Source: Taishania sp. (GTDB lineage: Bacteria > Bacteroidota > Bacteroidia > Flavobacteriales_D > Crocinitomicaceae). Taken from it: 64,000 bases of DNA. Made by a program: the position numbers and the translations under genes. Numbering within the stretch: the stretch's first letter is position 1; every line of letters starts with the position of its first letter. Under the pieces are notes generated by a model. The model searched no databases and was not told the origin of the DNA. It was given only the letters and a program-made list of their open reading frames with translations. The stretch covers positions 62,001 through 126,000 of the forward strand of contig JASLGM010000047.1 in the NCBI GenBank assembly GCA_030150045.1, read 5' to 3'. Below are positions 8,709 to 16,704 of the stretch, piece by piece.

Positions 8709-9530
8709 TTAAAATTCTATCGGTCCTTTTTCATAGATTGGTCCTTTGCTTTTCATATTTAACGGGAAGAAATATTTCACCTCCATTGCTAAATAAGCTC
8801 CACTTATTTTCCCTTGTGTTAAGGGGTCATTTTTGATGCGATATCCGCCATATTCGTAGAAAGAACTCATGTGCATCACCGGTTTCACAGGAACACGAAC
8901 AATGGCACCGAGGTAAAACGTTCCTGCTTTTTTGGTTCTGAACTCAAATCCAAGGTTTGCACTTACGTCGAATTGCACTTTTTTTGACAAAGCAGTGTGT
9001 GTAAAACTGTGATTGGTATTGGGTTCATTGTAACGTACGCGCGACAATGTAGGATTAAAAACGAAAGCACCACCAACGGAAGCATTCATATAAAACTGCT
9101 CTGCTAATCGAATGTAAAACAAGGCGTTTAAAGGAATATCATAGGTCACAAACCGAATGTTTTGGTCTGCATATAAATTGGAATCTGGAAGAGAAGAAAT
9201 GATGTTGTATTTACGTTGTGTAGTACTTATCCCCGTCTCAATCGCAATTGTTTTTGTCAAACCGATACGTACAACTCCACCGAGAGAGTAACCTGCAATT
9301 TGAGAAATATTGGTTGTAAATCCATCAATTGTGGTTGTCAAATTTCTTGTACCTATAAATTTTGCTGGGAAAATTGGACTCACTTGAAATCCAAAATAAA
9401 TTGGATACTTCGTTTTTTCACTTTTGGTTTTTGACTTCGTTTTTTCGCTTGTCAAAGCTTGTTCTTGAGCAAAAACAGCTCCAAAAGAACATAAAAAGAT
9501 AATTAATAAAAGTGTATTAAATGTTTTCAT
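8709..9530 (-). CDS. Outer membrane beta-barrel protein (porin-like)
   Basis: 273 residues with a signal peptide at 1-21 (cleavage after VFA-Q), then a charged low-complexity SEKTKSKTKSEKTK stretch and about eight to ten amphipathic beta strands. Recognisable pieces are IGLTKTIAIETGIS, NASVGGAFVFNP and a final strand YLAMEVKYFFPL, as in Bacteroidota PorT/OmpA-like barrel proteins. It is likely a small outer membrane barrel of unknown cargo. It sits between a nitroreductase and a cupin gene with gaps of 5 and 3 nt. Lack of conserved ligand motifs prevents a finer call. Confidence 0.75.
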   Translation of the reverse strand: MKTFNTLLLIIFLCSFGAVFAQEQALTSEKTKSKTKSEKTKYPIYFGFQVSPIFPAKFIGTRNLTTTIDGFTTNISQIAGYSLGGVVRIGLTKTIAIETGISTTQRKYNIISSLPDSNLYADQNIRFVTYDIPLNALFYIRLAEQFYMNASVGGAFVFNPTLSRVRYNEPNTNHSFTHTALSKKVQFDVSANLGFEFRTKKAGTFYLGAIVRVPVKPVMHMSSFYEYGGYRIKNDPLTQGKISGAYLAMEVKYFFPLNMKSKGPIYEKGPIEF

Positions 9531-9535
9531 TACTG

Positions 9536-10129
9536 TTATTTATCCATCCAAGTTGTACAATATTCAATAGGCCTTCTTCGTGATTTTGGCCATTCTCCTT
9601 CTGGATAACCCAAATAAATAAATCCAAGGCATTTATCCTCTTCATTGATGTTCAAAAACGTTTTCATTTCAGGTAAAAAAGCCATTTTTGGAGTTGCCCA
9701 AAAAGCTCCCAATCCGTAAGCAGTTGCTGTTAAATGAATATTCTGAACGGCACAGGCACAAGCCATTGTTTCATCTAATTCAGAAATTTTTGAATCTTGA
9801 GAACGGTTTAAAACCAAAGCAATAACAACGCTTGACCGTAATGGTCGGGACATCATTTTAGCCAATTTCATATCATTTTGACTTTCCTTAGGTATATGTG
9901 TTAAATACAATTCCCCTAATTTTTGACTCAATCTATCTTTTGCTTCGTCCATTAACACAACAAATTTCCATGGTTGTGTATTGTTGTGGCTTGGCGCCCA
10001 AATAGCATTATTCAACAAAAGTTCTACTTGTTCCTTGTGAATTTTTCGAGTGCTAAATTGTTCTGGATATATGGTTCGCCGATCGCGGATTAATTCATTT
10101 ACTTCCGAAAGGTTGTATTTCATAGTCAT
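9536..10129 (-). CDS. Nitroreductase family FMN oxidoreductase
   Basis: 197 residues. The N-terminal RRTIYPEQFSTRKI and NNAIWAPSHNNTQPWKFVV segments are the FMN-binding signature of the nitroreductase superfamily (RdxA/NfsB/YdjA type), and a middle ACAVQNIHLTATAYGLGAFW helix matches the cofactor-contacting helix. The length is close to the short YdjA-like group. It would reduce nitro compounds, quinones or enones with NAD(P)H; the physiological substrate is unknown. It is the first gene of a three-gene minus-strand operon. A TACATTTG -7 element lies about 20 nt upstream of the ATG at 10129; I saw no -33 element at normal spacing. Confidence 0.9.
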   Translation of the reverse strand: MTMKYNLSEVNELIRDRRTIYPEQFSTRKIHKEQVELLLNNAIWAPSHNNTQPWKFVVLMDEAKDRLSQKLGELYLTHIPKESQNDMKLAKMMSRPLRSSVVIALVLNRSQDSKISELDETMACACAVQNIHLTATAYGLGAFWATPKMAFLPEMKTFLNINEEDKCLGFIYLGYPEGEWPKSRRRPIEYCTTWMDK

Positions 10130-10236
10130 TATCTTATTACGTCAAATGTATAAAGAATATTGCATAGTATACGAATATCAAAATATAGGAAAGAGAATGT
10201 TTATACAATAAAAGGTCCTTTTTTTTGAAAAAAAAC

Positions 10237-10244
10237 TATTTTTG
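10237..10244 (+). promoter_or_regulatory. Promoter -7 element of the rhomboid gene
   Basis: TATTTTTG fits TAnnTTTG and would start transcription near 10249. This leaves the ATG at 10261 inside the transcript but excludes the in-frame TTG at 10225 as start. No -33 TTG at normal spacing is visible. Confidence 0.45.
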
Positions 10245-10260
10245 GCCAAAAAAGAAGAAT

Positions 10261-10806
10261 ATGCGCATTACTTACAACTCTCCTTACATTCTAAGTTTCA
10301 CGACCTTAGCTGTTTTTGTTTTTATTGTAAGTTATTCAGCTGGTGGGAATTTGGCTATTTTCACGTTGAATGGTGATTTTCAATTCAACAATTGGCAGAG
10401 TTATTTTGGATTGTTCTTCTATCCTTTAAGTCATGCAAATTTATCCCACTTGGTAGCCAACTTCAGTGTTATCCTTTTAGTTGGCCCGTTACTAGAAAAA
10501 CAAATCGGTTGGAAAAAGCTCTTTTGGATGTCTGTCATTACTACCTTAGTGATCGGTATAGTGCATATCTTACTTTCTAATCAAGGATTAATTGGAGCTA
10601 GTGGTTTGGTCTTTCTTTACATCATACTTGCCAGTCTTTCCAATTCTTCGGACAAAGAAATTCCATTGACCTTTATTTTGGTTGTTCTTTTGTTTTTAGG
10701 ACAAGAAATATCAAACGCTTTTAAAGACGACAATATTTCGCAAATGGCTCATATTGTAGGTGGATTGATGGCCATTGTATTCCGTTACATAATAAAGTAC
10801 AAGTAA
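10261..10806 (+). CDS. Rhomboid family intramembrane serine protease
   Basis: 181 residues, about six transmembrane helices. The catalytic serine lies in GASG (LIGASGLVF) and the partner histidine in AHIVGG of the last helix, the dyad of rhomboid proteases. The early SHANLSHLVANF segment (after FYPLSHAN) provides the oxyanion-hole histidine and asparagine region. It would cleave transmembrane segments of unknown substrates in the inner membrane. An upstream TTG at 10225 would add 12 residues (KKNYFWPKKKN), but a -7 element falls between the two starts, so I use the ATG. It converges with the acyl-CoA reductase with no gap. Confidence 0.87.
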   Translation: MRITYNSPYILSFTTLAVFVFIVSYSAGGNLAIFTLNGDFQFNNWQSYFGLFFYPLSHANLSHLVANFSVILLVGPLLEKQIGWKKLFWMSVITTLVIGIVHILLSNQGLIGASGLVFLYIILASLSNSSDKEIPLTFILVVLLFLGQEISNAFKDDNISQMAHIVGGLMAIVFRYIIKYK

Positions 10807-11850
10807 TTACAATTCCTGAAGCCACTTCATGGTATCAAAATTATCTGCAAAATCACCAATTTTTGGTTCCTGAGCAATACCAAATGGCGTGTAATTCTGT
10901 CCAACAACAACTTGAATATTTTGTTCGTTTTCTTCTAAGTAAGCACTGATTTCTTGCTCGTTTTCATACGTATGATAGAAAACCATTGCCAAAGGTGCAT
11001 GTAACAATTCAGATTCACGCACCAATAAAAAGTTATTGTCCAAAAGATTAATCAAATTGAGTAAATGAACAGCGCGATTATAATCGTAGTTGTTCGCGTA
11101 CTTATAGTGATTAATCACATCACCATAAGGGTAAATAGCTTCAAAGAATGGAACAAAATCATATCCTTTAGGGACCATTAAATGGGTTACATTTCGACAT
11201 CCTAACCCAAAGTAAGTAAAGATATCCTTTCCTAAAAGATGTAATTCTTCATTACTTTCTTTTCCAGTTAGTACGGCTATTGACGTTCTATTTCCTCTAA
11301 ATACATGTGGATACTTACTGAAATACTGTTGAAAATAATTTTGAGAATTGTTACTTCCTGTGGCAATCACGGCGTCAACCTCCCCTAACTTCCCTTCAAC
11401 TATTTGAATTCTTTCAGCTAATAGAGGTTGAATATCATTCAAAATCATTTTAATCGCAGGGAGTAAATGTCTGTCATCTGAGGACAACTTACATTTTGCA
11501 CGATTTCCAGAAAGCAAAACACAAAACACATCATGAAAACCGACTAACGGAAGATTTCCAGCCATAACAATAGCAACTTGTTTAGGTTCGTTAGAGAATG
11601 TATACTGCTCAGCCCAATCCGAAATGGTTGCTACATCTAACCAACTTGCAATTCCTGCAAATGATTTTTGTACGCTTTCATAAGTAAACCAATTGTTGTA
11701 ACGATTGACCGTTCTCATGATTTCCGCTACTGATTCAAAGTTTTCTTTTGTACAAGCAAAGGCAGCGTTATAAGTGGGATTTTCTTGCGACAAGGCTAAC
11801 AAGACAGTTCCCAAATGACTAAAATCTGATATGATTTGATTTCTTTCCAC
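10807..11850 (-). CDS. Acyl-CoA reductase, LuxC family
   Basis: 347 residues of the LuxC-like aldehyde dehydrogenase superfamily. The nucleotide-binding region VAIVMAGNLPLVGFHDVFCVLLSGNR and the catalytic-cysteine segment (FTYFGLGCRNVTHLMVP) are recognisable. LuxC reduces activated acyl groups to aldehydes with NADPH. No luxE/luxD partners are in the window, so it probably serves lipid or wax-type metabolism rather than light production. It is shorter than Vibrio LuxC (about 480 aa) but normal for the single-gene Bacteroidota form. The start is GTG at 11850, only 4 nt after a TAATTTTG -7 element. The gene diverges from a ferredoxin, a possible redox partner. Confidence 0.85.
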   Translation of the reverse strand: MERNQIISDFSHLGTVLLALSQENPTYNAAFACTKENFESVAEIMRTVNRYNNWFTYESVQKSFAGIASWLDVATISDWAEQYTFSNEPKQVAIVMAGNLPLVGFHDVFCVLLSGNRAKCKLSSDDRHLLPAIKMILNDIQPLLAERIQIVEGKLGEVDAVIATGSNNSQNYFQQYFSKYPHVFRGNRTSIAVLTGKESNEELHLLGKDIFTYFGLGCRNVTHLMVPKGYDFVPFFEAIYPYGDVINHYKYANNYDYNRAVHLLNLINLLDNNFLLVRESELLHAPLAMVFYHTYENEQEISAYLEENEQNIQVVVGQNYTPFGIAQEPKIGDFADNFDTMKWLQEL

Positions 11851-11854
11851 AATG

Positions 11855-11889
11855 CAAAATTACATCCTTCCGCTTAACTAAAGTGCAAA
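11855..11889 (-). promoter_or_regulatory. Promoter of acyl-CoA reductase, predicted leaderless
   Basis: On the minus strand TTTG (11886-11889) is followed after 23 nt by TAATTTTG (11855-11862). The GTG start codon begins 4 nt later, so the mRNA probably has no 5' leader. Confidence 0.6.
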
Positions 11890-11900
11890 TGCAACATTTT

Positions 11901-11935
11901 TTTGGTTTTAAATTCATCAATCGTGACTATATTTG
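11901..11935 (+). promoter_or_regulatory. Promoter of ferredoxin gene
   Basis: TTTG at 11901-11904, 23 nt spacer, TATATTTG at 11928-11935, matching TTG-N17-23-TAnnTTTG. The leader to the ATG at 11954 is about 14 nt. It diverges from the acyl-CoA reductase promoter next to it. Confidence 0.65.
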
Positions 11936-11953
11936 TAAAAAAAAACAATCACA

Positions 11954-12301
11954 ATGGCAATTATGATTACCGAAGAGTGCATCAATTGTGGTGCATGTGA
12001 GCCGGAATGTCCAAATACAGCAATTTACGAAGGTGGTATGGAATGGAAGTACGCCGACGGAACTTCATTGACAGGAAGTATCACAACATTAGATGGTGTT
12101 GATATGGCTGCAGACGATGCGCACGAGCCAAAAGATATGGATATCTACTACATAGTTTCAGATAAATGTACAGAATGTGTTGGTTTTCACGATGAACCTC
12201 AATGTGCAGCTGTATGTCCTGTAGACTGCTGTGTTGACGACCCTGATTTTAGAGAAAACGAAGACGAATTGGTCGCTAAAAAAGATTTTATGCACCTTTA
12301 A
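11954..12301 (+). CDS. 4Fe-4S dicluster ferredoxin (Alvin type)
   Basis: 115 residues with two cysteine clusters: CINCGACEPECP (C-x2-C-x2-C-x3-C-P, residues about 9-20) and CTECVGFHDEPQCAAVCP, where the second and third cysteines are eight residues apart. This expanded second motif and the C-terminal extension are typical of Allochromatium-type 2[4Fe-4S] ferredoxins with very low redox potential. It is a soluble electron carrier. A longer loop (about 25-60) between the motifs is acidic and typical of Bacteroidota members. It diverges from the acyl-CoA reductase and ends before a strong hairpin terminator. Confidence 0.93.
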   Translation: MAIMITEECINCGACEPECPNTAIYEGGMEWKYADGTSLTGSITTLDGVDMAADDAHEPKDMDIYYIVSDKCTECVGFHDEPQCAAVCPVDCCVDDPDFRENEDELVAKKDFMHL

Positions 12302-12350
12302 GATCTCAGGATCTCGGAATTAATATTAAGAATGGCAGACATTCAAAAAA

Positions 12351-12383
12351 GAGGAAAAGTGGAATACTTTTCCTCTTTTTTTT
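12351..12383 (+). terminator. Rho-independent terminator after ferredoxin
   Basis: Perfect 10-bp stem GAGGAAAAGT / ACTTTTCCTC with a 5-nt loop, followed by eight T. The hairpin starts 50 nt after the ferredoxin stop. Confidence 0.85.
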
Positions 12384-12477
12384 CTATAAATACCTGGTAA
12401 TGAAACAATGTAAAGCTATTCCGAAGAATTATTCAAAAAAAGAAAGGAAAAATTTCGTTTATCATTTAGATTATGCT

Positions 12478-12485
12478 TACTTTTG
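12478..12485 (+). promoter_or_regulatory. Promoter -7 element of the SRP RNA gene
   Basis: TACTTTTG directly precedes the start of the SRP RNA; a degenerate TTTCG lies about 20 nt upstream (12453-12457). Because an RNA gene has no leader, it shows that transcription starts about 3-5 nt after the final G of this element in this genome. Confidence 0.7.
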
Positions 12486-12487
12486 CC

Positions 12488-12588
12488 GTGGGGTAAGTCT
12501 TCTACGACCAGCTCCCTTCTAATCCCCCAGGACAGGAATGTAGCAAGGGCCGAAGGTTGTAGCGGTGCGATAGAAGTAGCTTACCCTT
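12488..12588 (+). ncRNA. ffs: Signal recognition particle RNA, small bacterial (4.5S-like) type
   Basis: The ends pair (GGGTAAG at 12491-12497 with CTTACCC at 12579-12585). The next helix joins TCTTCTA to TAGAAGTA. The tip carries the SRP54-binding region: CCCCCAGGACAGGAA, then TGTAGCAAGGG, with the GGTGCGATAGAAGTAGC return strand as in bacterial 4.5S RNA. A T-rich stretch (12587-12597) acts as terminator. The RNA binds Ffh and targets membrane proteins to SecYEG. About 100 nt, normal for the small type. The same bases could be read as an N-terminal extension of the downstream methyltransferase, but the RNA call is much stronger. Exact ends are estimated. Confidence 0.88.
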
Positions 12589-12629
12589 CTTTTTTTCAAT
12601 CCCATTTCCCACATTCTCTATTTCTCCTT

Positions 12630-13271
12630 ATGGAATTTATTTCAGACGAATTGGATCAATATGTTTGTGCTCATACAGAAGATGAGTCTTCCATACTTGC
12701 AGAATTAAACAGAAGAACGCACGTTGAAGTACTTCAACCAAGAATGTTAAGCGGACATTACCAAGGTCGTGTTTTAAGCTTCATCTCTCATTTACAATCT
12801 CCTTCACGCATTTTAGAAATAGGAACCTATACAGGTTATTCCGCTTTATGCTTGGCAGAAGGTTTAATAGAAGATGGTAAATTGATTACCATAGATGTAA
12901 ATGAAGAAAGAGAAGAATTGGTTGCTGAATACATTCAGAAATCAGGAATGGAAAATAAAGTAATTCCTATGATTGGGGATGCGGCTGAAATCATTCCATC
13001 CTTAGAAGAAGAATTTGATATTGTCTTTATTGATGCAGATAAACGCAACTATCCACTTTACTATAACTTGGTTTTTGACAAAGTAAAAAAAGGCGGAATC
13101 ATTATTGCTGACAATGTACTTTGGTCGGGAAAAGTGTTAGAACCCTATGAAAAACTAGATAAATCCACCCAGATTTTAATGGATTTCAATAAAATGGTAA
13201 AAAATGATCCACGTGTTCAACCTGTTTTACTTCCAATACGTGATGGTTTAATGATAGCACGTAAACTGTAA
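12630..13271 (+). CDS. Class I SAM-dependent O-methyltransferase (COMT-like)
   Basis: 213 residues of the catechol/caffeoyl-CoA O-methyltransferase family (Methyltransf_3): motif I ILEIGTYTGYSALCLAEGL, acidic motif ITIDVNEER, and the metal-binding region FIDADKRNYPLYYN with ADNVLWSGKV. Such enzymes methylate small phenolic or catechol-like substrates with a divalent metal. The ATG at 12630 is chosen because the frame upstream of it (to 12483) runs through the SRP RNA gene and its terminator. It is followed after 1 nt by a pseudouridine synthase gene. Confidence 0.9.
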   Translation: MEFISDELDQYVCAHTEDESSILAELNRRTHVEVLQPRMLSGHYQGRVLSFISHLQSPSRILEIGTYTGYSALCLAEGLIEDGKLITIDVNEEREELVAEYIQKSGMENKVIPMIGDAAEIIPSLEEEFDIVFIDADKRNYPLYYNLVFDKVKKGGIIIADNVLWSGKVLEPYEKLDKSTQILMDFNKMVKNDPRVQPVLLPIRDGLMIARKL

Positions 13272-13272
13272 G

Positions 13273-13968
13273 ATGCTTGAAATTCTTTACCAAGACCAAG
13301 ACATTGTAGTCATCAATAAACCAGCGGGTCTTCTGGTTCATGCTTCACCAATTGCCCGTGATGCAGAAGAATTTGCTGTCCAAAAACTTAGAGATCAACT
13401 GAATCAATATGTATTTCCTTGTCATCGATTAGATCGAAAAACAGCTGGTATCTTGGTCTTTGCCCTTCACAAAGAAGCAGCAAAGAAAATGACAGATCAA
13501 TTCACCGCAAATACTGTTGAAAAGGAATATCATGCAATTGTTCGCGGACATATTTTAGTAGAAGGAGAAAGTAAACAAACATTAACCAATGAAAGTGGCA
13601 AAACGCAAGATGCGCATACGCTTTTCTCTCCTATTAAGCATACAGAAATTGACTTGCCTAGTGGAAAATTCAGTACTTCTCGTTATACATTAATACACTT
13701 AAGTCCAATTACTGGACGTATGCACCAATTACGTAAACACATGGACATAATGCGTCATCCTATTATTGGTGATCGCCCCTATGGTTGCAATAAACAAAAC
13801 AAACTTTTTTTAGAACATTTTGAACTTTCAGAAATGATGCTCAACTGTAAAAGAATGAAGTTTCAACATCCCATCACAAATGAAACGATGGAAATCAAAG
13901 CGAATTATTCTTCAGAATTTTTAAGAATTGGAAAATTATTACTTTTACTAGATGATGAAAGTAAATAA
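13273..13968 (+). CDS. RluA/TruC-family RNA pseudouridine synthase
   Basis: 231 residues, with the catalytic motif HRLDRKTAG (Asp54) and the uridine-binding end motif SPITGRMHQLRKHM near 155-170. There is no N-terminal S4 domain: the protein begins directly with the catalytic fold (ILYQDQDIVVINKPAGLLVH), as in TruC and RluA. TruC makes pseudouridine 65 in tRNA; RluA acts on 23S and tRNA. Length and the opening favour TruC, but I do not assign the symbol. It overlaps the following lipoprotein gene by 17 nt. Confidence 0.88.
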   Translation: MLEILYQDQDIVVINKPAGLLVHASPIARDAEEFAVQKLRDQLNQYVFPCHRLDRKTAGILVFALHKEAAKKMTDQFTANTVEKEYHAIVRGHILVEGESKQTLTNESGKTQDAHTLFSPIKHTEIDLPSGKFSTSRYTLIHLSPITGRMHQLRKHMDIMRHPIIGDRPYGCNKQNKLFLEHFELSEMMLNCKRMKFQHPITNETMEIKANYSSEFLRIGKLLLLLDDESK

Positions 13969-14578
13969 AATCCTGACCTTCGTTTTAGGTCTTTCTCTTT
14001 TCTCCTGTCAATCACAAAAGGAAGAGGTTTTAGATTTTGAAGATGTTATTCCTTCATCGGAACATTACAATGAAAAAAAAGAAGAAGCGCCGAAAGTTGA
14101 AGCACCAACGTATCTATCCATTATTCCAATTGACAGTTTTCGTTTTCATGGTATCAAGGCAGATAGCTTAACACCTTTCGAAGATCTTCATTTTTTAGAT
14201 CGTTTTCAACATAAAAAATCGGAGAAAACAATAATTTGGAACGAAGGAGAACATACAAAACAGTGGTTATTCACCTATAAAGATTCATTACAAGCACAAA
14301 ACGCATTTATCAATTGGTTGAATTGTTTTGGTGTCAAATGCGATCAAATCTCACTTTTCTCAGAAGACTACCTTAGCAAGGATCGAATAACGATTTGGCA
14401 AAACAATCACACCATCATCATCCTTGATCGTAGTATAATATCAGCAAGGGATCAAAAACAATGGTTAAATACTTTTCAAGAAATTTTGGGTTTCAAATGG
14501 AATTATCAGTTAGTTTTGCAGAAAGGAAAGCCTATTCAATGGACAACCAAAATAGATTTAAAAGAAAATAAAAAATGA
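13952..14578 (+). CDS. Hypothetical lipoprotein
   Basis: 208 residues. A type II signal peptide with lipobox LSLFSC puts the lipidated cysteine near residue 19, followed by SQKEE. After a charged linker comes a mixed alpha/beta domain with repeated Trp-rich stretches (IIWNEGEH, FINWLNCFG, WQNNHTIII), but no family I recognise. It overlaps the pseudouridine synthase gene by 17 nt and overlaps the start of the next hypothetical gene by 4 nt (ATGA), so the three are probably translated from one mRNA. The second ATG (13955) is an equally plausible start. Confidence 0.7.
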   Translation: MMKVNKILTFVLGLSLFSCQSQKEEVLDFEDVIPSSEHYNEKKEEAPKVEAPTYLSIIPIDSFRFHGIKADSLTPFEDLHFLDRFQHKKSEKTIIWNEGEHTKQWLFTYKDSLQAQNAFINWLNCFGVKCDQISLFSEDYLSKDRITIWQNNHTIIILDRSIISARDQKQWLNTFQEILGFKWNYQLVLQKGKPIQWTTKIDLKENKK

Positions 14579-14898
14579 AAATACTTAATAGAGGATTCTT
14601 AATCGTTCGTCACCGTCAGCCTTACTTTGATTGGTGTAAACAGTTTGAAGCAGAAATGCACTTCAATGAAGAAGATGGTTTGGAGCCAAACATTTACTTG
14701 ATAGAAGATGACTTCATGGAAATTGAACCCATCATCAAAGCGAACTATAAAAAGATTTTCTATAATGAATTAGAAGCGGTAACGGATGAAGACGATGCTT
14801 TCCCTGAAATCAACGAAGAGAACTTTAATGCATGGTTTTTCATCGAAGAGGGAACAACAACCTTCGATACGTTAAGTTCACAAATAGAACGATATTAA
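14575..14898 (+). CDS. Conserved hypothetical protein, small acidic
   Basis: 107 residues, strongly acidic with many aromatic residues and no signal peptide or membrane helix. It begins MKILNRGFLIVRHRQPYFDWC and contains two acidic stretches (FNEEDGLEPN and AVTDEDDAFPEINEENF). I do not recognise a named family. The 4-nt overlap with the preceding lipoprotein gene indicates translational coupling. It converges with tatA with a 9-nt gap. Confidence 0.65.
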   Translation: MKILNRGFLIVRHRQPYFDWCKQFEAEMHFNEEDGLEPNIYLIEDDFMEIEPIIKANYKKIFYNELEAVTDEDDAFPEINEENFNAWFFIEEGTTTFDTLSSQIERY

Positions 14899-14907
14899 TT
14901 AATAGAA

Positions 14908-15339
14908 TTAAGCTTCAGGAGTATCCACTTTTGGAGCTTCTTTTCCTGTCGCTACTTCTACCTCTTCAATAGCTTGTGTTTCTTCCAGGATTTCGGACTC
15001 ACTCCCTTGTTCTGATTCATCTTGTGCTTGATAAACAGGCTTACGCTCATATTTTACAGCATCTTCCAAATCATAACTCATTTGATCCAAAGGTTGACGA
15101 ATGGTATCTTCAGTTTCTCTTAATAAGCCTTGCAAATTGATGTCTTTCTTGAAATCACCAGTCGACTTTTTAATTTCGCCTTGAATTTCATTCTTCGCAT
15201 CATTGATTTGACGAAATGTCTTACCTAAAGTTTTTGCCAATGTGGGGATGCTTTTTGATCCAAAGAAAATCAAAACAAATAGTAAAATCACCAAGATTTC
15301 ACTCCCCGCTACATCATTTAAAAAGAGTACCACTGTCAA
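14908..15339 (-). CDS. tatA: Sec-independent translocase subunit TatA/TatB-like
   Basis: 143 residues. A single N-terminal membrane helix (EILVILLFVLIFFGSKSIP, about 13-31) runs into the FGSKSIP hinge and an amphipathic helix with LGKTFRQINDAKNEIQ, as in TatA/Hcf106. The remaining acidic C-terminal tail (60-143) is long and low complexity. TatA forms the pore of the twin-arginine pathway that exports folded proteins. The start is uncertain: TTG at 15339 or GTG at 15333, since no ATG exists before the helix. TatC is not in the window. A TAATTTTG -7 element lies at 15352-15359 on the minus strand. Confidence 0.85.
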   Translation of the reverse strand: MTVVLFLNDVAGSEILVILLFVLIFFGSKSIPTLAKTLGKTFRQINDAKNEIQGEIKKSTGDFKKDINLQGLLRETEDTIRQPLDQMSYDLEDAVKYERKPVYQAQDESEQGSESEILEETQAIEEVEVATGKEAPKVDTPEA

Positions 15340-15446
15340 AAATTTAGACTACAAAATTACAAATAATTACGCACAAAATCCATCCTTTCCGCTTGGTAAT
15401 AACAACACGTTAACGGAAAAAGATGGAAAGTCATTTTAGATCTGAT

Positions 15447-15869
15447 TTAGAAAACCTTACTTACTGGATATTGATTAAAAGTTCCCGAAGCGGTTGCAAT
15501 CAACTCCTCCTTTTGATTTACAAAATCAGCTTCTACGAAAATGATCTTTTGTCCAATCTTTCTAACCCGAGGAATTCCCATAATCACATCGTGTAATTTT
15601 GCAGGGCGTAAATAATTGATTTTAAACTCTACTGTTGAAACAAGATTTCCATTCTCAGCAGATTCATTTAATGCTGCTAATCCTAGTGTAGAATCAGCTA
15701 AAGCTGCAATTACTCCTCCATGAGAAACGTTTGGTGTGGCTAAATGCTTTTCCTTTATTTCCAATCGATTAATCATGATACCATCTGCATTCACAAAATA
15801 ATCCATTTCTATTTCTCGTCCAAATTGATTCGTCATGCGATACAAATCAATCAATTCTGCTCCTTTCAT
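15447..15869 (-). CDS. Hotdog-fold thioesterase, PaaI family
   Basis: 140 residues with the hotdog signature SHGGVIAALADSTLGLAA (about 48-65), where His-Gly-Gly leads the central helix. The family (PaaI/YbaW-like, Pfam 4HBT) hydrolyses acyl-CoA esters; the substrate is unknown. It starts 1 nt after the MscS stop codon on the same strand and is probably in one operon with it. Length and motif spacing are normal. Confidence 0.88.
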   Translation of the reverse strand: MKGAELIDLYRMTNQFGREIEMDYFVNADGIMINRLEIKEKHLATPNVSHGGVIAALADSTLGLAALNESAENGNLVSTVEFKINYLRPAKLHDVIMGIPRVRKIGQKIIFVEADFVNQKEELIATASGTFNQYPVSKVF

Positions 15870-15870
15870 G

Positions 15871-16704
15871 CTACGCGTTTTGATTCTGTTCTGAAACTAC
15901 ATTTACATCCATAGTAGGGAACGGGAAAGACAATCCTTTTTTAGGTGCTTCTTCATAGATTTTCTCTGTAATTGCAAACTGCAAAGCCACATAATCACTA
16001 TTATTCACCCAACAACGAACAGTCAAATCAATTGACGAGTCTCCCAATTCTCCCAACCCTACAAATATAGGCTTGTCTTTCAACACACGTGGGTCATTTT
16101 CTAAAATAGATACAAACAAGTTACGCGCTTCTTGGACGTCATCTCCGTAGGTAAGTGAAACCACCCATTCCAAACGCCTCATTCCTAAAGAGGTAATGTT
16201 CGTAATAGGATTATTAATCACCATACCGTTTGGAAAAATAACCAATTCATTTTTCGCCGTTTTAATGATGGTATTGAATATTGTTACTGTCTGAACTTCT
16301 CCATCTTTTCCCATACTACTGATCCAATCGCCAGATTTAAAGGGTTTGAATAGCAAAATAATGACTCCTCCAGCAAAATTTGACAGCGTTCCTGAAAATG
16401 CCATACCAATGGACAAAGCCGCCGCTCCTAATAATGCTGCAAAAGAAGTCATAGCGATTCCCAACTGTGTTACCGCAGTTACAATAGCCATTATTTTGAT
16501 TAAAGTAGAAACCAAAGTGGCAATAAACCCAATCAAATTTGCATCTGAATGGCGTGCAGTCATTCCTTTTTTCAAGGCTTTAGTTGCAAATTTCGCCAAT
16601 CGAAATCCTATAAACAAAATCAAACAAGCAATTAAGAAATTTGCTCCGTATTTAATCATTAATGGGATATAGCTTTCAATTGATTGTCCTAAGAACTTTT
16701 CCAT
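15871..16704 (-). CDS. mscS: Mechanosensitive ion channel MscS
   Basis: 277 residues, similar in length to E. coli MscS (286). There are three membrane helices: the first two at about 15-35 and 60-85, then the pore-lining helix with the Gly/Ala-rich AALLGAAALSIGMAFSGTLSNFAGGVIILLFKPFKSGDW pattern broken into shorter repeats. A cytoplasmic beta domain with VQTVTIFNTIIKT and FPNGMVINNPITN follows, then an alpha/beta C-terminus. The channel releases solutes upon hypo-osmotic shock. A TATCTTTG -7 element on the minus strand at 16762-16769 is its likely promoter. Confidence 0.93.
   Translation of the reverse strand: MEKFLGQSIESYIPLMIKYGANFLIACLILFIGFRLAKFATKALKKGMTARHSDANLIGFIATLVSTLIKIMAIVTAVTQLGIAMTSFAALLGAAALSIGMAFSGTLSNFAGGVIILLFKPFKSGDWISSMGKDGEVQTVTIFNTIIKTAKNELVIFPNGMVINNPITNITSLGMRRLEWVVSLTYGDDVQEARNLFVSILENDPRVLKDKPIFVGLGELGDSSIDLTVRCWVNNSDYVALQFAITEKIYEEAPKKGLSFPFPTMDVNVVSEQNQNA

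Noticed and set aside
10225..10260. TTG start of the rhomboid gene
   Set aside because: A TATTTTTG -7 element at 10237-10244 lies downstream of it, so the codon would not be transcribed.
10807..12301. Bioluminescence (lux) operon
   Set aside because: Only the LuxC-type reductase is present; luxA, luxB, luxD and luxE are missing.
12332..12400. 22-codon ORF MADIQKRGK... after the ferredoxin gene
   Set aside because: It is fully explained by the terminator hairpin; no promoter or conservation evidence.
12483..12629. Extra 49 N-terminal codons of the O-methyltransferase
   Set aside because: They lie on the SRP RNA gene and its terminator, and the family normally starts near the ATG at 12630.
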